Position numbers and translations under genes: made by a program
Notes under the pieces: model-generated
Databases searched by the model: none
Told to the model about the DNA's origin: nothing
What the model saw: the letters and a program-made list of their open reading frames with translations, nothing else
Source: JBFMFH01 sp040752275
GTDB taxonomy: Bacteria > Acidobacteriota > Vicinamibacteria > Vicinamibacterales > JAKQTR01
Assembly: GCA_040752275.1 (NCBI GenBank)
Contig: JBFMFH010000099.1
Coordinates: forward strand, 1-11,994
Length of the DNA: 11,994 nucleotides
Reading direction: 5' to 3'
Part shown: piece by piece, positions 7,181-11,994 of the stretch
How the letters are laid out: every line of letters begins with the position of its first letter
Numbering within the stretch: the stretch's first letter is position 1

Positions 7181-7399
7181 CTAGTCTTCCGCCTCGGGAT
7201 CCCCCTTGAACCAGAGGATGTGCGCACAGCGCTCGCAGATGTAGGCGGAGGCCGCCCGGTTCGCCCAGTCCACGTTGAAGAAGGTCGCCAGCCTGGTGTT
7301 GAGCAGGTACTCGCGGGCGTAGAACTGCGTATGGCGGCAAACGGGACACTGCAACTGCATGCCCTTGATCGAACGCGGTGCGGCTTCGGTGTCAGCCAT
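7181..7399 (-). CDS. Small zinc-ribbon protein
   Basis: A 72-residue protein with two CxxC knuckles, CPVC at residues 18-21 and CERC at 55-58, the right number and spacing to bind one zinc. The core (LQCPVCRHTQFYAREYLL... YICERCAHILWF) resembles the DUF2082-type nucleic-acid-binding Zn-ribbon family, a group named from the fold, with no defined role. The start at 7399 is supported by GGAGGAG just upstream; the internal Met at residue 14 has no such site. It lies between the M14 peptidase and ferritin genes on the same strand, but 325 nt and 148 nt of repeat-bearing DNA separate it from them, so co-transcription is uncertain. Confidence 0.82.
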   Translation of the reverse strand: MADTEAAPRSIKGMQLQCPVCRHTQFYAREYLLNTRLATFFNVDWANRAASAYICERCAHILWFKGDPEAED

Positions 7400-7543
7400 G
7401 ACTCCTCCCGCCCGAATCCGGCTCGCGGCCCGCGGCCGACGGACTCACGCCACTCCACCGCAGGGCTGCAGCCCAGTTTCCCCCGTCTCGTCCGTATTGT
7501 GCGCCTCGGATCCAGACGGCGCAACCGCGGCCACCTCACCGCC

Positions 7544-7566
7544 CCGCCCAGGCCTGCCTTGGGCGG
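7544..7566. repeat. Hairpin, 7-bp perfect stem
   Basis: CCGCCCA and TGGGCGG are separated by a 9-nt loop. It lies downstream of the M14 peptidase gene and could slow or end transcription, but no T-run follows on the minus strand. Confidence 0.5.
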
Positions 7567-7684
7567 CCGTATCCGCAAGCAAAGGCCCCGGCCCGGGGAC
7601 CGGCTTTCCGGCGGTCGCGCCTTCCCGCGGCGGAGCCCGGTATCCTGTCACGGGCGTAGGCGGGGCTGCGGCCGCGCTCCTCTG

Positions 7685-7720
<36 letters not shown>

Positions 7721-7724
7721 TTCC

Positions 7725-10643
7725 CTATCTCCCCACCCCCAGGTCGTTCCAGTTCAGGATGGCGTTGAAACCCAGCGGGAACGTCCCCTGAGTCTGCCAC
7801 CGCCAGTAGGGCCGGATGGCGAACATGACCACGTGGCCCTTGCCGATGGTCGAATCCACCACCTGCGCGCGCCCGGCAAGGTTTTCGCCTCCGACCAGCA
7901 CGCCTGAGAGCAGCATGTCGTCGGGACTCGTCGGGAACCTCATGATCACGCGGGCGCCAGAGCCGGGCAGGGCGCCACCGAAGCCGCCGCGGCCACCGGC
8001 ACCGCGGCCACCGCCGCGACCGCCAGCCGGCGCTGCCTCGGCCTGGGTTGCCGCGCCACCCTTGGCGGGTTCCCAGGGCGACAAACGCTGTTGGGAGCTC
8101 GAATTCGGAGACACATTCATCCCCACGCCCGGGATCTGGGCTCCGCCGCGTCCGAAGCCGCCCCGCCCTCCGCCGGCGCCGACGGCCAGCACCGGCGCCT
8201 GGCTGAAGTACACCGGCAGCTGCGTACCCTCGAACCCGTAGACGATCGGGCTCTTCGTATCCGTGATGATCCCCCGAATGATCGACCCGCGGACGAAGAG
8301 ACCATCGGGGCTCTCGACGTTGACGCCGCTCGTGAGCTTGTATTCCGGGAACAGCGTGGCGTTCGCGCCTTCCAGGATCAGGAGGCCGCCCTCATCGACG
8401 AACCGGTAGAGGTTCATCAGTCCTTCGAACCCCATTCCGCCCCGGATGTCGTCAGCCTGATCCTGGACCCCAAGATTGGGCGTCAGTTCGCTCTTCTTGT
8501 AGGGCACGGGCTCCGGCCCCGACAGACCGTTCACGACCGACTCGGCATTGCCGCCCACGTGCGGGAACACGATCACGTCGTACTTCGCCCGCAGGTTCCT
8601 TTCGCGCAGCTTGATGTCGCCAAAGTACGTGTACGGCACGCCGTAGTGGTCGAAGGCGGCGCGCACCCATCCTTCGTTCTGGGTATTCGACCACGAGTGG
8701 ACGTAGCCGATTCGTGGCACATCCAGGTCGTGCGTCTTCACCGCCGGTGCCGCGGCGCCGGCCCACGCCGACAGTCCGAGGTCCGCCAGTGAGGGTTCGA
8801 TCTTCGCCCGGTCCGCTCCGGCGATGATGAACGCGCCAGCGCGGAACTTGTGCCCGGCGAACTCGAAGTCGTCTTCGGCCGCCTGCATCTTCACACCGGC
8901 GTGTTTGAAGCGGAAGGTCACGAGGTTGTTGTCGCTCGTGTGGTCGACGACGATGAAGGCGCCGGAGCCCTCGATGCCGCCTGGGGCCTTCACATCCGCC
9001 GTGACCGGGGTCATCGCCTGATCGAGCACGCTCTTGTCACCGACCGCCGTCAACGCGACGTTCCGCATGTACTGCATCGTCCAGCCGGTGTCGTCGTACG
9101 GCCGGGGGTTGTTCGGCGCGTAGTTCTGGAGGCTGAAGTACATGTCAGCCATGGTCCGGTAGGGCTGGTCGGCCCGCACGATGTAGTCGCCGGCGGCCAC
9201 GCTGATGTCCCCGGCCTTGAACGCCGCGCTCGCACGATGGAACTCGAGACCCTGGCGACGGAGGCTGTTGACCATGTCGGCGGCGTCGGCCTTCCGCCGT
9301 TGCGCAGCGGGAATCACCCACGCGTAGGGAGCCTGGCTCTGGCCCTTGTCGACGGCCCGCTTGTTCTTCAGCCAGTAGTTCTCCACGAACATCTCGCGGT
9401 TCTTCGCGACGTAGCTGAGGGCAAAGAGCAGAGCCGACTGCTGGATGTTCGTGTTGTTGCGCGGGCCCCACTTGATGACGGGCAACGGTGGGTTCGCCTT
9501 GTACCACTCGCGTGTGGTCGCGTTGGCGCCCATCCTGAGGTTCTCGTTGATGTCGGGGCCGTAGCTCTGGACCTCGTAGAAGCGGCCGGTGGCGTTCTTC
9601 GCATGAGCGACGAAGAACATGTAGTTGGGCACCCACCCGTCGTAGAACCCGTAGGTCCAGACGCCAGGCACGCCGCGCTTGGTCATCTCCATCACCTCGT
9701 TCTTGGCGATGAGCCACCATTCGTCGATGGTGATGGGGTCGAGCGCTTCGTTGTACGGACCCGTGCCCGTCGACGCGTACAGGTAGTTCGACGCCTCGTG
9801 TAGGTCGTGCAGGATGGTCGGGTGCCATTCGAGGAACGTGCGGTTCACGTTCTGTGTGAGCTTGAGCATCTGCCCCATGGCATCGCGGTTGTTGTCGTGC
9901 GCCACGTACTGGCCCCAGTAGACCAGCGGCGGGCGTTGCTTGCCGGTCTTCTTGGCGTAGTAGTACGTGTCGACGTGCTTCTCGCGTCCATCCACTTCGA
10001 GCACCGGCGTGATGAAGACGATGACGTTGTTGCGGATGTTCTGGATGAAGGGTGTCTCCTCGACGGCCAGCCGGTACGGCAATTCGATGAGCATCTCCGG
10101 ACCGCCGGTTTCGCCCGAATGCATGCCGGCCGTCACCCAGTAGATCGGCTTCGCGGTCCTGAGGAGGCGCCGGGCCTGCTCCTCCGTGGTCTTACGCGGG
10201 TCGGTCAGGGCGGCGAGGTTGGCCTTGTGGGTATCGAGCGCCTTGATGGTCGCTTCGTCGGCCACCGCCAGCAGCACCATGTCCCGGCCTTCTTCGGTCT
10301 TGCCGATCGTCCAGTACTTGAGACGCGGAGAAGCCTTGGCCAGCGCCTCGTAGTAGCGCTGGATGTCCTTGGCGTAGGTCAGCTCCCCGGGCGTCCCGGG
10401 AATGCGGCCAAAGAACTTCAACGGCGACGGGACCTTGTCGCTGGCCGGCATGTGATCGACCAGCTCCGTCATGATCCGCGGATCCTGGGTGTATTCCTTG
10501 ATCAGCTTGGTGTAGGCCTCGTCCTGCTTCTGCGCGGCCACCGGACGCTGCGACTGCGCAGGCACGATGGCCACGGCCAGCATGAGCAGGGCCAGGGCGA
10601 CGAGGGTAACGAGACGGATACGATGCGCGGGCTTCGCAGACAT
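7725..10643 (-). CDS. Secreted M14-family zinc carboxypeptidase with C-terminal amidotransferase-like domain
   Basis: A predicted 972-residue exported metallopeptidase. The start at 10643 is set by GGAGGAA seven bases upstream. Residues 1-29 form a signal peptide (hydrophobic LVTLVALALLMLAVAIV, likely cut after VPA). The M14 catalytic domain follows: zinc motif HSGE with H175 and E178, the NNRD substrate-binding motif at 251-254, a DLHEAS segment where H279 or H282 should be the third zinc ligand, and FYEVQSYG with E357 as candidate catalytic glutamate. The second half (about 640-800) reads as a class I glutamine amidotransferase-like fold (YDVIVFPHVGG, GGLLILEGANATLF), common in large M14 proteins of this type. 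Two Gly/Arg-rich stretches (822-834 and 874-890) interrupt it before a final beta segment. It should trim peptides outside the cytoplasm; specificity cannot be read from sequence. Confidence 0.9.
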   Translation of the reverse strand: MSAKPAHRIRLVTLVALALLMLAVAIVPAQSQRPVAAQKQDEAYTKLIKEYTQDPRIMTELVDHMPASDKVPSPLKFFGRIPGTPGELTYAKDIQRYYEALAKASPRLKYWTIGKTEEGRDMVLLAVADEATIKALDTHKANLAALTDPRKTTEEQARRLLRTAKPIYWVTAGMHSGETGGPEMLIELPYRLAVEETPFIQNIRNNVIVFITPVLEVDGREKHVDTYYYAKKTGKQRPPLVYWGQYVAHDNNRDAMGQMLKLTQNVNRTFLEWHPTILHDLHEASNYLYASTGTGPYNEALDPITIDEWWLIAKNEVMEMTKRGVPGVWTYGFYDGWVPNYMFFVAHAKNATGRFYEVQSYGPDINENLRMGANATTREWYKANPPLPVIKWGPRNNTNIQQSALLFALSYVAKNREMFVENYWLKNKRAVDKGQSQAPYAWVIPAAQRRKADAADMVNSLRRQGLEFHRASAAFKAGDISVAAGDYIVRADQPYRTMADMYFSLQNYAPNNPRPYDDTGWTMQYMRNVALTAVGDKSVLDQAMTPVTADVKAPGGIEGSGAFIVVDHTSDNNLVTFRFKHAGVKMQAAEDDFEFAGHKFRAGAFIIAGADRAKIEPSLADLGLSAWAGAAAPAVKTHDLDVPRIGYVHSWSNTQNEGWVRAAFDHYGVPYTYFGDIKLRERNLRAKYDVIVFPHVGGNAESVVNGLSGPEPVPYKKSELTPNLGVQDQADDIRGGMGFEGLMNLYRFVDEGGLLILEGANATLFPEYKLTSGVNVESPDGLFVRGSIIRGIITDTKSPIVYGFEGTQLPVYFSQAPVLAVGAGGGRGGFGRGGAQIPGVGMNVSPNSSSQQRLSPWEPAKGGAATQAEAAPAGGRGGGRGAGGRGGFGGALPGSGARVIMRFPTSPDDMLLSGVLVGGENLAGRAQVVDSTIGKGHVVMFAIRPYWRWQTQGTFPLGFNAILNWNDLGVGR

Positions 10644-10650
10644 GCGGCAC

Positions 10651-10657
10651 TTCCTCC
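10651..10657 (-). promoter_or_regulatory. Ribosome binding site deciding the M14 peptidase start
   Basis: GGAGGAA on the minus strand, seven bases before the ATG at 10643. The frame is open to a further ATG at 10703, but that would put twenty arginine-rich residues ahead of a good signal peptide. Confidence 0.7.
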
Positions 10658-10735
10658 TGCGGACGGACCAGGGACCGATGACGGCCGGCAGTGGCACCAG
10701 CAACCGCCGGATCGCGCAGCCCCCCAGGCGAACAC

Positions 10736-10798
10736 TGTGATCGAGCGAGGCGGAGCCCCCCGCACGTGCTCGGCGATCTGAGGCGCAGCCTCGCTAGA
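10736..10798 (-). repeat. REP-like palindromic element, copy A (inverted)
   Basis: A 63-nt copy of the element also present at 11796-11859, in opposite orientation. The outer 22 nt at each end match copy B at 20/22 and 21/22, while the middle is diverged with a 1-nt length difference. The ends carry complementary GCGAGGC and GCCTCGC, so the unit can fold on itself. It lies in the 5' leader or promoter zone of the M14 peptidase gene. Confidence 0.8.
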
Positions 10799-10829
10799 AC
10801 ATCGTGGCTGCCGGGTTATAGCACAGGCG

Positions 10830-10890
10830 GCGGGCGAAAGGACAGGCCGCAGCAGACTGCCGCCTCCGCCATTCCTGTCCTCCGGCCCGC
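10830..10890. repeat. Inverted repeat, 17-nt arms (14 of 17 paired)
   Basis: Arms 10830-10846 and 10874-10890 both read GCGGGC, three mismatched bases, then AGGACAGG in their respective senses, with a 27-nt spacer that contains GCAG/CTGC. It ends 42 nt before the yqaA-like start, so in its transcript it could form a leader hairpin if transcription starts upstream. Confidence 0.6.
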
Positions 10891-10932
10891 GAGGGCAAGG
10901 GGGGAGGTCGGCCGTGCTAGGCTGAAGGATCT

Positions 10933-11553
10933 ATGTCCCCGCTCGTGTCCGCGCTGAACGCCCCTCGCCGCTGGCTGCGCCGAAGCTACGACTGGACCAT
11001 GCACTGGGCCGACACGCCCCAGAGTCTCGTGGCGCTGCTGCTCATCGCGTTCGCCGAGTCTTCGGTGTTCCCGATCCCGCCGGATGTCCTGCTGATTGCC
11101 ATCGTCGCCGCCGCGCCGGCGCGCTGGTGGCACGCCGCGGCCCTCTGTACGGCCGGGTCGGTTACCGGGGCCATGCTCGGCTATGCCATCGGCTACGCGT
11201 TCATGGCCACGCTCGGGCAGGGCATCATCGACTTCTATCAGGCGCAGCCCTACTGGGACCGGGTGGTCGGCCTGTACAACGGCACATGGGGCATCTGGTT
11301 CCTGGCCGGGGCCGCATTCACACCGATTCCGTACAAAGTCGCCACGATCGCGGCCGGGGCGACGCACATGGCGTTCCTGCCGTTCATTCTCGTCTCGCTC
11401 ATCGGCCGCGCCGCGCGTTTCTTCGCCGTCGCCGCGATTCTCCGGGTGTTCGGCCCGCCCGTCCGGCGCACGATCGAGAAGCGTTTCGACCTCTTCGCGT
11501 TCCTGTTCCTCGTGCTGCTCCTCGGCGGCTTCCTGGTGATCAGAGCGCTGTAG
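10933..11553 (+). CDS. YqaA/DedA-family (VTT domain) inner-membrane protein
   Basis: A 206-residue polytopic membrane protein of the DedA/SNARE-associated superfamily, closest in layout to the short YqaA branch. Conserved features visible are AESSVFPIPPDVLL (acidic E42, then PxPP at 47-50), a glycine-rich re-entrant stretch (GSVTGAMLGYAIGY, 75-88), FTPIPYKVATIAAG (129-142), GRAARF (158-163), and a terminal membrane helix at about 186-203. DedA relatives move or flip lipids such as undecaprenyl phosphate and support envelope and pH homeostasis; that role is inferred here only from family. The ATG at 10933 has AAGGA only three bases upstream, which is a short spacing, but no better start exists. 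It is transcribed alone, away from the M14 peptidase gene, with repeat DNA on both sides. Confidence 0.85.
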   Translation: MSPLVSALNAPRRWLRRSYDWTMHWADTPQSLVALLLIAFAESSVFPIPPDVLLIAIVAAAPARWWHAAALCTAGSVTGAMLGYAIGYAFMATLGQGIIDFYQAQPYWDRVVGLYNGTWGIWFLAGAAFTPIPYKVATIAAGATHMAFLPFILVSLIGRAARFFAVAAILRVFGPPVRRTIEKRFDLFAFLFLVLLLGGFLVIRAL

Positions 11554-11581
11554 GAAATCGGCATCCTGGATGCGGCGACGA

Positions 11582-11791
11582 CACTGGCGGCCCGGCCGCG
11601 GTGTCCCTCCGCAAACCGTTCGACACGGCGGCAAGACACGCCTCCGGCCTGCTGTGGGCCGCTCGCCGCCGGCCGCCGCTCTGCGGACGAAACGCCGGCT
11701 GGTCCCCTCGTTCTCCGGTGCGTCTTGCAGACTGACGCCGTCGCCGTGCTCACATGGTTTGCGGAGGGTCACCGCGGCCGGGCCGCCGTGC
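11582..11791. repeat. Long near-perfect inverted repeat (large hairpin)
   Basis: Arm 11586-11617 is complementary to 11756-11787 at 31 of 32 positions; the only mismatch is T11604 against T11769. Outside this, CAC pairs with GTG around a one-base bulge at 11585. Inside, CACGGCG (11624-11630) pairs with 11742-11748, GCAAGAC (11631-11637) with 11722-11728 and CCGG (11644-11647) with 11715-11718, so pairing runs about 60 nt deep. It starts 28 nt after the yqaA-like stop codon and is followed by CTGTTT, so besides being a repeat it may act as a terminator. Confidence 0.88.
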
Positions 11792-11795
11792 TGTT

Positions 11796-11859
11796 TCTAG
11801 CGAGGCTCCGCCTCAGACCACCAAGGCGTGTCGGGGCGGCTCCGCCTCGCTAGGTCACA
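11796..11859 (+). repeat. REP-like palindromic element, copy B
   Basis: A 64-nt unit beginning TCTAGCGAGGC and ending GCCTCGCTA plus GGTCACA. TAGCGAGGC (11798-11806) and GCCTCGCTA (11844-11852) are perfect 9-bp terminal inverted repeats. Small internal stems are GAGGC-TCC-GCCTC near the left end and GGCGG-CT-CCGCC near the right. Copy A matches it in reverse orientation and copy C in the same orientation. Confidence 0.88.
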
Positions 11860-11867
11860 GTGTTGGC

Positions 11868-11892
11868 TTTGCCCCGCCTGCGGCGGGGCGAA
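11868..11892. repeat. GC-rich hairpin
   Basis: GCCCCGCC (11871-11878) and GGCGGGGC (11882-11889) form a perfect 8-bp stem with a three-base loop, TGC. One T-G and two T-A pairs extend the stem to about 11 bp. It lies between REP-like copy B and the left arm of the next inverted repeat. Confidence 0.8.
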
Positions 11893-11958
11893 GACGTCTT
11901 GAAGGCAGGGGACGGAAACTTGACTCATCCGCATGAGATTCGGGCCTTCAAGACGTCT
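11892..11958. repeat. 15-bp perfect inverted repeat enclosing a small stem
   Basis: AGACGTCTTGAAGGC (11892-11906) is the exact reverse complement of GCCTTCAAGACGTCT (11944-11958). The 37-nt interior contains CTCAT-CCGC-ATGAG, a 5-bp stem with a 4-nt loop. The right arm's last three bases are also the first three of REP-like copy C, so the two elements are fused. Confidence 0.88.
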
Positions 11959-11994
11959 AGCGAGGCTCCGCCTCAGACCACCGAGGCGTGTCGG
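11956..11994 (+). repeat. REP-like palindromic element, copy C (cut by window edge)
   Basis: The first 39 nt of the element, identical to copy B at 38 of 39 positions (A to G at 11983). The remainder lies beyond the window. Confidence 0.88.

Larger units (their letters stand above)
10644..10932. promoter_or_regulatory. Divergent intergenic region between M14 peptidase and yqaA-like genes
   Basis: This 289-nt stretch must contain two outward promoters. It holds one copy of the REP-like element (10736-10798) and an inverted repeat (10830-10890). The only promoter-like hexamer I can point to is TATAAC on the minus strand (10815-10820), or TTATAG/TATAGC read on the plus strand, between the two repeats. 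No good -35 lies at the right distance on either strand, so this is weak. No small gene was found. Confidence 0.45.
11554..11994. other. Gene-free repeat cluster at the right edge
   Basis: No coding gene is supported in these 441 nt: frames on both strands are arginine/proline-rich shadows without ribosome sites. Nearly every base belongs to a repeat: a long hairpin (11582-11791), REP-like copy B (11796-11859), a GC-rich stem (11868-11892), a 15-bp inverted repeat (11892-11958) and REP-like copy C (from 11956 to the edge). The cluster probably continues beyond the window. Confidence 0.8.

Noticed and set aside
8850..10781. Two long plus-strand frames (317 and 324 residues) opposite the M14 peptidase
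   Set aside because: Val/Arg/His-rich shadow translations of the peptidase gene without ribosome sites or domains.
10816..11772. A 318-residue minus-strand frame opposite the yqaA-like gene
   Set aside because: Very Arg/Glu/Gly-rich, runs through the inverted repeats, and is antisense to a clear membrane protein.
11892..11958. GACGGAAAC and a later GTC suggested a hammerhead ribozyme
   Set aside because: The CTGATGA core strand is missing on either strand and the stems do not fall at the required places; the sequence is explained by a simple inverted repeat.
11796..11994. Two nearly identical direct repeats suggesting the start of a CRISPR array
   Set aside because: Start-to-start spacing is 160 nt with a structured, palindromic interval and a third copy inverted elsewhere; no cas gene is nearby.

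Overview
This is an 11,994-bp window of very GC-rich bacterial chromosome. It has eight protein-coding genes in ordinary compact layout, and between them an unusually dense set of short repeats and hairpins. No rRNA, tRNA, CRISPR array, transposase or phage gene was seen. The combination of GC-rich codons, large secreted zinc peptidases with Gly/Arg-rich loops, a DUF3014 protein and intergenic repeat clutter is typical of soil Acidobacteriota, perhaps of the Vicinamibacteria/Luteitalea type. That placement is inference from style; no marker gene is present.

Layout from left to right. (1) 1-173: no gene supported. (2) 174-2693, minus strand: acetyl-CoA synthetase (acs, GTG start at 2693) followed 63 nt later by a small NTF2/SnoaL-like lipoprotein; probably one transcript. 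(3) 2694-3006: divergent promoter region. (4) 3007-6578, plus strand: a secreted DUF5117/DUF4953 zinc metalloprotease, then, 56 nt on, a membrane-anchored DUF3014 protein. (5) 6514-10643, minus strand, in order of transcription: a secreted M14-type zinc carboxypeptidase with a C-terminal amidotransferase-like domain, a 72-residue zinc-ribbon protein and a ferritin. The ferritin gene overlaps the DUF3014 gene tail to tail by 65 nt. (6) 10644-10932: divergent region with repeats. (7) 10933-11553, plus strand: a YqaA/DedA-family membrane protein. (8) 11554-11994: gene-free and made almost entirely of inverted repeats and REP-like units.

Functionally the genes are housekeeping and scavenging: acetate activation (acs), peptide breakdown outside the cytoplasm (two unrelated zinc peptidases), iron storage (ferritin) and membrane maintenance (YqaA). 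I see no defence, secretion or biosynthetic system, and nothing that ties all the genes into one pathway.

The noteworthy content is non-coding: a roughly 64-bp palindromic element in three copies (one inverted), a roughly 210-nt near-perfect hairpin beside it, a second composite hairpin between two copies, and heptanucleotide tandem repeats that start directly after the stop codons of three genes.
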